Positions 22,945 to 31,496 of a DNA stretch of 64,000 nt are shown here, one piece after another (position 1 is the first letter of the stretch; each line of letters starts with the position of its first letter). The stretch covers positions 1-64,000 of the forward strand of contig CAYTYZ010000003.1 of assembly GCA_964442385.1 (NCBI GenBank), in the 5' to 3' direction. The notes beneath the pieces were generated by a model that saw only the letters and a program-made list of their open reading frames with translations, made no database searches and was not told the origin of the DNA. Source of the stretch: CAYTYZ01 sp964442385. Its GTDB lineage: Bacteria > Patescibacteriota > Microgenomatia > UBA12405. A program made the position numbers and the translations under genes.

Positions 22945-22952
22945 AGTATACT
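22945..22952. promoter_or_regulatory. Palindromic divergent -10 element
   Basis: AGTATACT provides TATACT on both strands: 6 nt before ATG 22938 (minus) and 5 nt before ATG 22958 (plus). Confidence 0.65.
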
Positions 22953-22957
22953 AAACT

Positions 22958-23863
22958 ATGCTCACAAAACTCTTTGCTTGGGCCAAGGCCCACAAACTTT
23001 CAACTTTTCTACTAGTTATCCTGGCCTATTTGCTTTTAAATAATCAACTCGGAATTAAACTCCGTTCTTCTGACTATTCAGGCTCTTTGTATTCCGGTTA
23101 TGCACCCATGGCCGACACCATTTCTTTGTCTAAAATGGGTGGGGTATCCAATCTGGCAATGCCATCCCAGGTCCGCGAGGCTGCCCCAGTTGCAACAGGT
23201 CCTCGCATGGTTATCACCGACACCTATCTTTCCGTTTTAGTTAAGTCAGTGCGAGATACTGTCGACAAAATTCTTGCTGACACCACCGCCATGTCCGGCT
23301 ATATGGTGTCAAACAGTCTATCTAATCCAGACCAGGCTGCTACCGCTTCACTAGTCCTCAGGGTCCCCACCGCCAGTCGAGAAGCCCTTCTTGCAAAAAT
23401 CCGATCCTACGGCATAAAAGTTACCAGCGAAAACTTAACTGGAACCGATGTTACCGACCAATATGTCGACAACGAGGCCAGGCTAGCACCGCTTCTTAAA
23501 ACTAAACAAAAACTGGAAGATCTACTCAATCAAGCCCAAAAAGTCCCTGAAATTCTGGAAGTACAACGCGAGCTATCTGCTCTCCAGCTTCAAATAGACA
23601 ACCTAAAAGGTCAACAGGAATATCTCAAAAAATCATCTGAATTAAGTAAAATTACTCTTTATCTAAGTACCGACGAATACAGCTTGCCTTATGCGCCAGA
23701 AGGCAGTTGGCGGCCCGAGGTAATCCTAAAGGAGGCAGTTCGCTCTTTGATCGCCAACCTAAGGCAACTTGGTACTTTAGCCATTTGGCTGGTCGTTTAT
23801 AGCCCATTGGTACTCTTAGGCTTTGTTGTTTTCAAAAAGTTTCTTAAAAATAATCGAGCTTAG
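22958..23863 (+). CDS. DUF4349 membrane protein
   Basis: 301 residues: an N-terminal hydrophobic segment (FLLVILAYLLL), a periplasm-facing domain with the DUF4349 pattern (LSVLVKSVRDTVDKI, LVLRVPTASREALLAKI, GTDVTDQYVDNEARL), a coiled coil (KTKQKLEDLLNQAQKVPEI to LKGQQEYLKK), and a C-terminal membrane helix. Family function unknown. The promoter is shared with the alkD-like gene. Confidence 0.88.
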   Translation: MLTKLFAWAKAHKLSTFLLVILAYLLLNNQLGIKLRSSDYSGSLYSGYAPMADTISLSKMGGVSNLAMPSQVREAAPVATGPRMVITDTYLSVLVKSVRDTVDKILADTTAMSGYMVSNSLSNPDQAATASLVLRVPTASREALLAKIRSYGIKVTSENLTGTDVTDQYVDNEARLAPLLKTKQKLEDLLNQAQKVPEILEVQRELSALQLQIDNLKGQQEYLKKSSELSKITLYLSTDEYSLPYAPEGSWRPEVILKEAVRSLIANLRQLGTLAIWLVVYSPLVLLGFVVFKKFLKNNRA

Positions 23864-23870
23864 AAGGTGT

Positions 23871-23876
23871 TACAAT
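23871..23876 (+). promoter_or_regulatory. Extended -10 of the gene at 23882
   Basis: TGtTACAAT; the hexamer ends 5 nt before the ATG. Confidence 0.55.
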
Positions 23877-23881
23877 AGCCC

Positions 23882-24358
23882 ATGTTGGCTTTCGAGGCTC
23901 TAAATATGGGTCTGCTTCAAAATTATGCTGGAGGTGTTCGACCTGCCAGGTTACACATTTTTGGTCTTGAGGCCAAAACAGTTGCCATGGACCTACCAGG
24001 GGGCTGGCATTACACCGACGAGTGGCTTGGTAAAACTACTGGTGGAGGTAGGGAACTGGTTGTCCGCAATGGCACTATCGGTTACGTCAGACTGTATGCT
24101 GGAGGAACTCACCTGCCTACTGTTGCCGATCTGGGTTTAAACGAAAGTCAGGTTATTGAATTTTTAATAAAAAGTATTCAAGCCAGACCAGACACCCGTC
24201 TTAATCAAAAAATGTCATTTGATTCTAATCTTTGGTCCTATCTCTATCAACCAACTGACTTTGTTAAAGAGCTAGATCTAACCAGCGGTAGAGAAACCAT
24301 CAAATACTCAAACCGGGTTGTTTTTACCCACTGCTTTCAAATTTCACCAATAAAATAG
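23882..24358 (+). CDS. Possible DUF5680-like protein
   Basis: 158 residues, soluble. HYTDEWLGKTTGGGRELVVR followed by GYVRLYAGGTH resembles the DUF5680 pattern (YxDxW...GGxE...W.MxYxG), but I am not certain. Function unknown. It converges on the hydrolase gene with a 22-nt overlap. Confidence 0.6.
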   Translation: MLAFEALNMGLLQNYAGGVRPARLHIFGLEAKTVAMDLPGGWHYTDEWLGKTTGGGRELVVRNGTIGYVRLYAGGTHLPTVADLGLNESQVIEFLIKSIQARPDTRLNQKMSFDSNLWSYLYQPTDFVKELDLTSGRETIKYSNRVVFTHCFQISPIK

Positions 24359-25143
24359 CAGATTTCCTTGGCCAGCTCTTCTTCTTTGCCAGTAAAGCCA
24401 TGGTCAGCGTCTATTATTAGTATGGTTTTTAGCCTCTTTCTTACATCCCGCAAGTACTCATCCTTATCCCCAGCCACTGACAACAGGGGAATAGCTATTT
24501 TTTCCACCTGATCCTCTATCTCTGGAAACATCGCCCACGACAAAAAGTTAGCAAAGCTATGCGGAACATCGTCTTTACCATATAGCGACAGCTGGTCTCC
24601 TTTGCCCTCGTCAATCATTTTTTGAGCCTGCAGTTTCTGCTCATCTAAGGTCATATTAATTTCTTTTGCAGCATCTATTAATACAGAGTCTTTATCAAAT
24701 GGCGCCAGCAAGATTACTTTTTCTACCAGATTTTTATATTTTCCACTCAGGCAATATTGTGCCACCTTGGTAGTTCCCAAGCTATGCCCCTGCAAAATAA
24801 ATCTACTATACCCCTGTCGTTGCAGTTCCTCTATCCAGGCATCAATATCCAGCCCCGCCTCTTCTAGTTTTTCGTAAAACGACCCAATATCCCTCCCGCC
24901 GCTTCCATAAGGGTATTTATATAACTCGGTTCTACACCCAGTTCCTCTGTGTTGCGCCGATACAAATCCCACCCCAATTCTATATAACTCCTCAGCTATT
25001 TTATGAATAAATACATTAGTATAAAAGTCACCACAATAACCGTGTAGATGGATTACAACAGGCTTGTCTTTATCTCCTTTGCTAAACAAACCTGACAATA
25101 TTAAATTGTCGCCAGTATGCGTTTGGATTAATTCGTATTTCAT
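24337..25143 (-). CDS. Alpha/beta hydrolase
   Basis: 268 residues with the serine-hydrolase layout: oxyanion loop VIHLHGYCGD, nucleophile elbow FILQGHSLGTTK (Ser in GHSLG), acid region LLSVAGDKDEYL, and catalytic His in DADHGFTGKEEE. The substrate is unknown; the C-terminal His loop resembles esterases or peptidases of the DUF1749/dienelactone-hydrolase type. The start is supported by TATACT 5 nt upstream (25149..25154). Confidence 0.88.
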   Translation of the reverse strand: MKYELIQTHTGDNLILSGLFSKGDKDKPVVIHLHGYCGDFYTNVFIHKIAEELYRIGVGFVSAQHRGTGCRTELYKYPYGSGGRDIGSFYEKLEEAGLDIDAWIEELQRQGYSRFILQGHSLGTTKVAQYCLSGKYKNLVEKVILLAPFDKDSVLIDAAKEINMTLDEQKLQAQKMIDEGKGDQLSLYGKDDVPHSFANFLSWAMFPEIEDQVEKIAIPLLSVAGDKDEYLRDVRKRLKTILIIDADHGFTGKEEELAKEICYFIGEI

Positions 25144-25187
25144 ATCACAGTATACTCGCTGGCCAACCCGAACTTTACCCCAAGTGC

Positions 25188-25193
25188 TATCAT
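25188..25193 (+). promoter_or_regulatory. -10 box of the exonuclease fusion gene
   Basis: TATCAT ends 6 nt before ATG 25200. Confidence 0.4.
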
Positions 25194-25199
25194 AACTTC

Positions 25200-26441
25200 A
25201 TGCTCCAAAAGCCCCTAGTCTTTGTCGACATTGAAACCACCGGGAGTACTCTTGGTCGCGATCGTATAATTGAGCTGGCCCTTATCCGTGTTGAAAATCA
25301 AGTTGTCGTCGAAGAATTTCAAAGTTTTGTTGACCCAGAGATTAGTATAGACAGGTTTATCTCAAATCTGACTGGCATTACCAATGCTGATGTTAAATCA
25401 GCCCCCTTATTTCCCTTAGTTTTCAAGCAGTGTGCCCATCTTTTTAAGGATGCTATTTTTGTAGCTCACAATGCTAGCTTCGACTACAATTTTATCAAAA
25501 GCGAACTTGCTCAAATTGGCTACGAGTTTGCTCTTCCCAGGTTGTGCACGGTCCGACTCTCACGCAAACTATATCCCCAATATAAAAGCCATAGTCTAGA
25601 TAGTATTATCAAACGTCACAGTATCCAGGTTGTAAACCGGCACCGCGCCATGGACGATGTTCTGGCCACCTGGGCTTGGTGGCAAATAGCCCACCAGGAA
25701 CACAATCATTCAACTATTTTCAGCCATGTTAACCTTCAGCTAAAACATCAAATTAGCTTAAGTCAAATCGACGAGTCCACCCTAGCCACCCTTCCTCAAA
25801 CCCACGGTGTGTATATCTTTTACGACCAGCACCAGATTCCGCTTTTTGTCGGAAGAAGTCCTAATATTCAAGATGGGGTTCGCTTGCACCTGGCTGATCA
25901 AAAGAAAAACAAAACCGATTATAAACTAGCCACCCAGTCTACCCATGTAAAAGGCATTCCCACCTCTGGAGAACTTTCTAGCCTGCTTCTAGAATCCAAA
26001 CTTATCCAAGAGCTTCGACCGCTTCATAACAAAAAAACACTTCTCAAAAAACGTTTTTACCTGGCTTATGAAGACTTGGAGGCGGGCTACAAAATAGCCA
26101 GCTTACAACCTGTAAAAAAGCTTGATTTTAGCCAGGGCAAGATACTTGGAATTTTTACCAGCCGAAGGGCTTTTACTGACCACTTGTATAACCTAACCAC
26201 CAAGTACAAACTAGATAAAAAAACAGAAAATCCAACCATCTACAATCTCCGCTTTGATATGGCTTTTGCCTCCACTAGCCTCAAACCCTGGACATTTGTC
26301 GGCACTAGAACCATCATGGAATACAACCCTGAATATGATCTGCAAGACTCCCTGGTCGTCAACAATTGGACCATAGAAGGTGAGGAGCCGTCTCTGGAAA
26401 TCTACCAAATCCTCAAAGATTATTTTCAAAAAAATTCTTAA
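25200..26441 (+). CDS. DnaQ-like DEDDh exonuclease fused to UvrC-type GIY-YIG domain
   Basis: 413 residues. Residues ~5..170 form a DEDDh 3'-5' exonuclease: FVDIETTGSTLGRD (Asp, Glu), AHNASFDYNFI (Asp), and HRAMDDVLATW (His, Asp). Residues ~195..275 form a GIY-YIG nuclease like that of UvrC: THGVYIFYDQHQIPLFVGRS and the catalytic Glu helix SSLLLESKLIQELRPLHN. The remaining ~135 residues are unrecognised. Such DnaQ-UvrC fusions exist in other bacteria and are thought to act in DNA repair. The Arg usually after the YIG strand is not clear here, so nuclease activity of the second domain is uncertain. Confidence 0.85.
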   Translation: MLQKPLVFVDIETTGSTLGRDRIIELALIRVENQVVVEEFQSFVDPEISIDRFISNLTGITNADVKSAPLFPLVFKQCAHLFKDAIFVAHNASFDYNFIKSELAQIGYEFALPRLCTVRLSRKLYPQYKSHSLDSIIKRHSIQVVNRHRAMDDVLATWAWWQIAHQEHNHSTIFSHVNLQLKHQISLSQIDESTLATLPQTHGVYIFYDQHQIPLFVGRSPNIQDGVRLHLADQKKNKTDYKLATQSTHVKGIPTSGELSSLLLESKLIQELRPLHNKKTLLKKRFYLAYEDLEAGYKIASLQPVKKLDFSQGKILGIFTSRRAFTDHLYNLTTKYKLDKKTENPTIYNLRFDMAFASTSLKPWTFVGTRTIMEYNPEYDLQDSLVVNNWTIEGEEPSLEIYQILKDYFQKNS

Positions 26442-26462
26442 CCATAGGTGCTAACATAATCT

Positions 26463-26831
26463 ATGCCACCCGATAAAAAGAACAACCTTTTGTCTCTCCC
26501 GGCCTTTATTTTTACCTTGGTAGTTTTTTCTTGTATCCAAATTTTATATTTAATTTATATTTATATTTTTTCCATTCAAGGTAGCAATGCACTGATTAAT
26601 AGTTCTTTTACGGCAACAGTTTTATTGCCCTTTCTTATACTTATACCAATTTCTTCTCTTATCACCACCCTAGCCTTCCTAAACTTTTCTTTTAATGTCC
26701 GGGCCGGCTCTCGAATAGCAGTTAGGACCGGAGTAGTTTCTATTATTTCGCTTTTGCTTCTTTGCTGTATTTTATTTTTTCTAACCTCGCAGCTAGCTTA
26801 TAAAGCCAACACCCTAAATACAAATTTTTAG
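26463..26831 (+). CDS. Small polytopic membrane protein, unknown
   Basis: 122 residues with three hydrophobic segments (~12..38, ~50..80, ~92..115) and a short basic N-terminus. No family recognised. TAACAT preceded by TG lies 5 nt before the ATG. It is followed after 2 nt by another membrane-anchored protein, so the two form an operon. Confidence 0.65.
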   Translation: MPPDKKNNLLSLPAFIFTLVVFSCIQILYLIYIYIFSIQGSNALINSSFTATVLLPFLILIPISSLITTLAFLNFSFNVRAGSRIAVRTGVVSIISLLLLCCILFFLTSQLAYKANTLNTNF

Positions 26832-26833
26832 TT

Positions 26834-27490
26834 ATGCCAATAGTACCCATACTAATACTAGTAATTGTCTTTTCTTTTATTTATATCTTGTACCTAAACA
26901 GACACAGAGATAAGTTATCCAACAATTATCCAGCTTCTAAAAAAAGGTTATTGGCTTATCTTGTCTTGTCTATTCTACATATTCCGATGTTCATCTTTAC
27001 CCTCACTGTTTTTAATGACACAAGGAACGCCTCAAATTTACAGTATCAGCTAAAAAAATACCATAGTAAATTATCCGGATATTATTTTCCCACCACATTG
27101 CCACCTGGATATAGTCTGGGGGGGCCACCCTATACCTCCAAACTTACAGATTTTACTGATCCTATGGCCATGGATTTTGGGAAGTCGACTCTTAAATTTG
27201 ATGAAACAATCTTTATTAAACAAAGTAAGATTACACCAGATTTTAATCTGCAGTCTTATATAAAAGACAAGGCGCCCACTGCTACTTTAGTTACGAAAGA
27301 CGATAAGCCTGACTTTATTGAAGACATCTATAAAACGACCGTAGAGTTTCCCTCAGGAAAACACGCCATATTGTTTCTAATAAAAACCGAAGACAATCTC
27401 TATATTTCTACCGGCGGTGTCCCATCTCTCAACCCTCCAACCGAAGATCAAATCCTGGAGTTTATTTTTAATTTAAAAAAGGTAAACTAG
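26834..27490 (+). CDS. Membrane-anchored protein, unknown
   Basis: 218 residues: two hydrophobic segments (~3..22 and ~37..58), then an extracytoplasmic beta-rich domain (YYFPTTLPPGYSLGGPPY; KHAILFLIKTEDNLYISTGG). No family recognised. The stop overlaps the convergent zinc-ribbon gene through CTAG. Confidence 0.65.
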   Translation: MPIVPILILVIVFSFIYILYLNRHRDKLSNNYPASKKRLLAYLVLSILHIPMFIFTLTVFNDTRNASNLQYQLKKYHSKLSGYYFPTTLPPGYSLGGPPYTSKLTDFTDPMAMDFGKSTLKFDETIFIKQSKITPDFNLQSYIKDKAPTATLVTKDDKPDFIEDIYKTTVEFPSGKHAILFLIKTEDNLYISTGGVPSLNPPTEDQILEFIFNLKKVN

Positions 27491-27780
27491 CTCCTAAACT
27501 CTAGTCCGGCATCTCTTAGCTTCTCATTTAGGATTACTATTGCATCTGGGGTAACCCCATGAAGTGACACAATTTCAGTTTCTTTAAATTTTGCCAGCAT
27601 ATGCACCGAAGTCACCCCAATAGTTTCCAAGGCTCGCCTTGTTGGTATGGGGATTTCCACAAAAAATTCATTTTTGGAAAGGCGCTGTTTTTCACATACC
27701 GGACAAGTCCGGCAACTCTTGCTAATTTTATAGCGATGCCCTCGTGGGCAAGTGCTCAACACGTCTTTCGGGTGATGCAT
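27487..27780 (-). CDS. Zinc-ribbon plus RNA polymerase alpha-CTD-like helix-hairpin-helix protein
   Basis: 97 residues. The N-terminal part has CPRGHRYKISKSCRTCPVC, a four-cysteine zinc ribbon. The C-terminal ~60 residues (IPTRRALETIGVTSVHMLAK; EIVSLHGVTPDAIVILNEKL) match the helix-hairpin-helix of the RNA polymerase alpha C-terminal domain. Such stand-alone proteins are known but their job is not; DNA binding or transcription modulation is plausible. ATG 27780 is preferred to TTG 27789, which falls inside the -10. Confidence 0.8.
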   Translation of the reverse strand: MHHPKDVLSTCPRGHRYKISKSCRTCPVCEKQRLSKNEFFVEIPIPTRRALETIGVTSVHMLAKFKETEIVSLHGVTPDAIVILNEKLRDAGLEFRS

Positions 27781-27788
27781 ACTAGCCA

Positions 27789-27794
27789 ATTATA
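27789..27794 (-). promoter_or_regulatory. -10 box of the zinc-ribbon gene
   Basis: TATAAT on the minus strand, 8 nt before ATG 27780. It is four bases from the -35 of the divergent copper operon. Confidence 0.5.
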
Positions 27795-27797
27795 ACA

Positions 27798-27833
27798 TTG
27801 ACAAAGAATTTACTACCCTATACCCTAGGGTAT
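27798..27833 (+). promoter_or_regulatory. Copper operon promoter with CsoR-type operator
   Basis: TTGACA (27798..27803), 17-nt spacer, TACCCT (27821..27826), then 7 nt to the csoR ATG. ATACCCTAGGGTAT (27820..27833) is a perfect 14-bp palindrome of the kind bound by copper-sensing CsoR. It covers the -10 and the transcription start, so bound repressor would block initiation. Confidence 0.8.
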
Positions 27834-28088
27834 ATGGATAGCAAAGATAAAGCCAAAAAACTAATCAAACAAACCCAAGGCACAACCCAGAAAGTTTTAA
27901 GCCAGATTGACTCCGACGAGTATTGTCCCAATATTATTCAACAAATCGACTCTATTATTGGTACTTTAAAGTCAGTCCGCCAAGAACTTCTGGCCGGTCA
28001 CCTAGACCATTGCCTAGAGCATAGACTTAAAACCGACAAGGCCGGCACTGTCTCTGAACTTCTAAAAATATATAAACTTAATCTATGA
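27834..28088 (+). CDS. csoR: CsoR-family copper-sensing repressor
   Basis: 84 residues, all-helical DUF156 fold. The Cu(I) ligands Cys31, His56 and Cys60 (EYCPNIIQQ; LLAGHLDHCL) have the C-x24-H-x3-C spacing of CsoR. The in-frame TTG at 27798 is really the -35 box TTGACA, so the start is ATG 27834. The protein should repress its own operon until it binds Cu(I). It overlaps the next gene by 4 nt (ATGA). Confidence 0.92.
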   Translation: MDSKDKAKKLIKQTQGTTQKVLSQIDSDEYCPNIIQQIDSIIGTLKSVRQELLAGHLDHCLEHRLKTDKAGTVSELLKIYKLNL

Positions 28089-28468
28089 ATCTAAAAAATA
28101 TATTTCTAGTCCTGGCTATAAGTATCGCTCTAATTTTTGTTTATAAGGCCGGAGGCTCTAGCGAATCCAACCAAATTATCTCAACAGCCAAAGTCGAAAA
28201 TGGCCTTCAAATAGTAGACCTAGTCGCCAAGGGTGGCTACTTTCCTCGTACTATCCAAGTGCAACCAAACATGCCCATTAAACTAAAGGTAGAAACCAAA
28301 AACACATTTGATTGTAGCTCCGCCTTTCAAATTCCTAACCTTAAAATCTCAAAGTCCCTTCCGCCAAGTGGTGTCACCGAATTTAACATTCCAGCCCTTG
28401 CCCCTGGTCAGTCGCTGGAAGGCAACTGCAGTATGTATATGTACAGGTTTACGCTAAAGGCAGTATGA
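28085..28468 (+). CDS. Membrane-anchored cupredoxin-like protein
   Basis: 127 residues: an N-terminal hydrophobic anchor or signal (IFLVLAISIALIFVYKAGG), then a cupredoxin-like beta domain with GGYFPRTIQVQPNMPIKLKV, TFDCSSAFQIP and GNCSMYMYRFTLKA. The two Cys and the following Met are the likely copper ligands, matching the small cupredoxins found with copper ATPases. It probably holds copper on the outer face of the membrane, handing it from or to CopA. Overlaps both neighbours by 4 nt. Confidence 0.82.
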   Translation: MNLKNIFLVLAISIALIFVYKAGGSSESNQIISTAKVENGLQIVDLVAKGGYFPRTIQVQPNMPIKLKVETKNTFDCSSAFQIPNLKISKSLPPSGVTEFNIPALAPGQSLEGNCSMYMYRFTLKAV

Positions 28469-30555
28469 GCCAATATAGCTACATAGTAGATGGCATGCAT
28501 TGTGCTTCTTGTATCCATATTATCCGCAAGGAGCTAGAAAAAACTCCCAATCTAAAAAACATTACTATTTCTTTAACTCAAAAAACCGCTAGTTTCGATA
28601 GCTCAGTCTCTCCCAATTTAGCTGATTTAAACCAGCGTTTAATACCTTTTGGCTACACTTTAAAAGACACGGGCACCACCCCCAAAGTTCCGTCATCTGA
28701 CGTCAACAAAAAAGTCATATTAGGGCTAATTTTTGCTATTGTTTCAACCGTTTTTATGCTAATAGACGCTATTTTAAAACCCACTGGTTTGGCCGAAGAG
28801 TTTATGCACCACATGTTGCCACCTCTGGCCACTTATAGTCTTTTTGTGCTGGGTTTACCTTATTTAAAGGCAGTTTTAATTTTTCTTAAAACCGGCCATG
28901 CCAATATGAACACCCTTATTGGTCTTGGTACTGGCACTGCCTTTGTTACTACTCTTTTTGCAAGCGTTTTTGATTTTAAGCCCCTTTATTTTTACGATTC
29001 CACTATTATAGTTATTGCCCTAGTCAATCTAGGTAAATTTCTCGAAGAGCGCTCCACCCAAAAAACCGGCGATGCACTTAAGTCGTTAGTTTCTCTGCAG
29101 GTAAAACAAGCCCGCCTGCTTCAAGACAATAAAGAAACTATGGTTGACATTTTTAGTCTTGTCTTGGGGAATATTATTCTGGTCAAACCAGGCGAAATCA
29201 TTCCACTTGATGGTCTAATAATTAAGGGGCAGTCCAGCGTAGACGAGTCCATGTTAACAGGGGAGTCCATGCCGGTACTAAAATCGATTGGGGACAAAGC
29301 CACAGGTTCTACCCTAAACCAAAACGGCCTCTTGTTTATTAAAGTTTCTGCCCTAGGATCTGATACGGTTCTGGCTAAAATCATTAGTCTTGTAGAATCA
29401 GCCCAGTCCAGTAGGGCCCCCATCCAAGATCTTACAGATAGCATCTCAGCAGTCTTTGTTCCAGTAATTCTAGTAATTTCCGTGCTTACATTTATGGTCT
29501 GGACCATTTTTCTGCAAAACCCCATTCAGGGCCTAATTAGCGCTGTTTCCATTTTGGTTATCGCTTGTCCTTGTGCTCTGGGTCTGGCTACTCCAACCGC
29601 CATTATTACGGCCGTAGGTACCGCCGCCAGACACGGTATTTTAGTCAAATCCTCGCAAAGTTTACAAAAGCTAACCTCAGTTTCTACGGTAGCTTTTGAC
29701 AAAACTGGAACTCTTACCCAAGGCCATCCTCGGCTCGTCAAACATACTGGTCCGCTAAATATTTTGGCATCACTTGAAGCCAATTCAGTTCACCCACTTT
29801 CCAAACCCATTATTGCTTCCTATAGGGATAAATTGCTTGCAGTAACCGCATTTAAAGAAGAGAGTGGTCTAGGTATCTCTGGGGTCATCAATAAAACCAA
29901 ATACTTTGCTGGATCAGCCAAATATATTAAATCCCAAAAAATTAAATTTGACGAAGTTCCAAGCCCCAACAGCATAATTTATCTGTCGGATTCAAAAAAA
30001 ATGCTAGGAGTTTTTGAAATTTCCGATCCAATCAAAGACACCACCCCTTCGGCTATCAAATCTCTTCAGTCTATTGGTCTAAAAACAGTCATGCTTACAG
30101 GCGACAGACAGGAAGTGGCTCAAAATATTTCCATTACCCTTAACCTTGACAGCTATCAAGCAAATCTTTTGCCAGAAAACAAAGCCACCTACCTTGCCAC
30201 ACTTCAATCACAAAACCAAAAGGTTGCTATGGTGGGGGATGGTATCAATGATGCTCCAGCTCTGGCCGCCGCTGATGTCAGTTTTGCCCTGTCCACAGGT
30301 ACAGACATTGCCATGGAAACGGCCGATGTAACTTTGTTACACGGTGACCTAACCAAGGTTTATAAAACCTTTTTACTGTCAAGGAAGACCTTCTCAATCA
30401 TTAAGCAAAACCTCTTCTGGGCATTTGCTTACAATCTTATTGGCATACCGCTGGCAGCCCTGGGGCTACTTAGCCCAGTTTTTGCCGGAGCTGCCATGGC
30501 CCTCTCCAGCGTTAGTGTAGTTACCAATTCTCTACGTCTTCGCCGCGCCCTATGA
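28465..30555 (+). CDS. copA: Copper-exporting P1B-type ATPase
   Basis: 696 residues. An N-terminal HMA domain has MHCASC at residues 11..16. The transmembrane metal site is CPC at 368..370 (IACPCALGLATPTA). The phosphorylation Asp is D412 (DKTGTLTQG). The actuator motif is LTGESMP, the P1B-specific SVHPLSK follows, and the hinge is VGDGINDAPALAAADV. CPC with the HP motif marks Cu(I) transport out of the cytoplasm. It is the core of the operon with csoR and the cupredoxin and overlaps the flanking genes by 4 nt (ATGA). Confidence 0.96.
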   Translation: MSQYSYIVDGMHCASCIHIIRKELEKTPNLKNITISLTQKTASFDSSVSPNLADLNQRLIPFGYTLKDTGTTPKVPSSDVNKKVILGLIFAIVSTVFMLIDAILKPTGLAEEFMHHMLPPLATYSLFVLGLPYLKAVLIFLKTGHANMNTLIGLGTGTAFVTTLFASVFDFKPLYFYDSTIIVIALVNLGKFLEERSTQKTGDALKSLVSLQVKQARLLQDNKETMVDIFSLVLGNIILVKPGEIIPLDGLIIKGQSSVDESMLTGESMPVLKSIGDKATGSTLNQNGLLFIKVSALGSDTVLAKIISLVESAQSSRAPIQDLTDSISAVFVPVILVISVLTFMVWTIFLQNPIQGLISAVSILVIACPCALGLATPTAIITAVGTAARHGILVKSSQSLQKLTSVSTVAFDKTGTLTQGHPRLVKHTGPLNILASLEANSVHPLSKPIIASYRDKLLAVTAFKEESGLGISGVINKTKYFAGSAKYIKSQKIKFDEVPSPNSIIYLSDSKKMLGVFEISDPIKDTTPSAIKSLQSIGLKTVMLTGDRQEVAQNISITLNLDSYQANLLPENKATYLATLQSQNQKVAMVGDGINDAPALAAADVSFALSTGTDIAMETADVTLLHGDLTKVYKTFLLSRKTFSIIKQNLFWAFAYNLIGIPLAALGLLSPVFAGAAMALSSVSVVTNSLRLRRAL

Positions 30556-31490
30556 CCACCTATACCTACTATATTCACCAAATGCACTGCGCCTCCTGCA
30601 AAATTTTAGTAGCCGAAGTGTTAACAGATTTGAATTTAAAAAACAGTACTATAGATTTAAAAACTAAACAAATTACTTTTCAAACCAACTTACTGCCAGC
30701 CGATTTTCTAACCTCACTTACTGCCAAATTAGCCGAATATAGCTACTCACTTTCTGATTCCAGCAGCATAAAATCAGAAAGTCTAACCACACCCTTTTTA
30801 ACTGCTCTTTTCTTTGTCATCACTTTTTTACTCTTAGACAAACTTGGTTTATCTAAATTACTTAACCCTAGTCAGATCACCCTCCCTGTTGTTTTTGTTA
30901 TTGGAATTTTGGCCTCCCTTTCCACATGTATGGCCCTGGTCGGAGGACTTCTGCTTGGTCTTTCTCAAACCAAAGGCAGCCATCTTCTCTTTCATCTCTC
31001 TCGCCTGGTCAGCTTTTTTATCCTAGGGGGCGCTATCGGTTTTCTTGGTCAGAACCTTATCTTTACTCCTGCCATCCATAGCATTTTCCTCTTTATTTTA
31101 TCCCTCTCCCTCTTACTCCTTGGACTATCAAATCTGCATATAAAAAGTATTCAAGCAATTACATTTCCCAATATCCTAGGTAAAAAGCTAAATGAAATAA
31201 AAACTAGTTCTAATCCCTTTTTGCCAGTCCTGCTTGGTGCCATAACCTTTATTCTCCCTTGTGGCTTTACCCAAAGTATGCAGCTATATAGTCTGTCTTT
31301 AGGTAGTCCTTTTGCCTCAGCTCTCACCATGTTAGTTTTTGCCACAGGCACCTTACCTATCTTAGCCCTAATTAGTTTTAGCACCAGCCATTTTAAATCA
31401 GGAAAAATATCACAAACCTTTTTACAAACCATCGGATTTCTCCTAATTTTTCTTGCTCTTTGGAACCTTAAAAGCCTATTGGGTATATAA
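30552..31490 (+). CDS. HMA domain fused to a TauE/UreH-like membrane domain
   Basis: 312 residues. Residues ~1..70 form a heavy-metal-associated domain with HQMHCASCK, sharing the start of the CopA HMA. Residues ~80..312 form six membrane segments of the sulfite exporter TauE/UreH-like type, with conserved-looking Cys in SLSTCMALVGGLLLG and FILPCGFTQSMQLYS. Position as the last copper-operon gene and the Cys/Met-rich membrane face suggest copper movement across the membrane or copper delivery to an exported protein. Transport direction cannot be read from sequence. Confidence 0.85.
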   Translation: MTTYTYYIHQMHCASCKILVAEVLTDLNLKNSTIDLKTKQITFQTNLLPADFLTSLTAKLAEYSYSLSDSSSIKSESLTTPFLTALFFVITFLLLDKLGLSKLLNPSQITLPVVFVIGILASLSTCMALVGGLLLGLSQTKGSHLLFHLSRLVSFFILGGAIGFLGQNLIFTPAIHSIFLFILSLSLLLLGLSNLHIKSIQAITFPNILGKKLNEIKTSSNPFLPVLLGAITFILPCGFTQSMQLYSLSLGSPFASALTMLVFATGTLPILALISFSTSHFKSGKISQTFLQTIGFLLIFLALWNLKSLLGI

Positions 31491-31491
31491 T
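31486..31491 (+). promoter_or_regulatory. -10 box of the EamA transporter gene
   Basis: TATAAT overlaps the stop of the copper operon and ends 5 nt before ATG 31497. Confidence 0.55.
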
Positions 31492-31496
31492 CAGCC

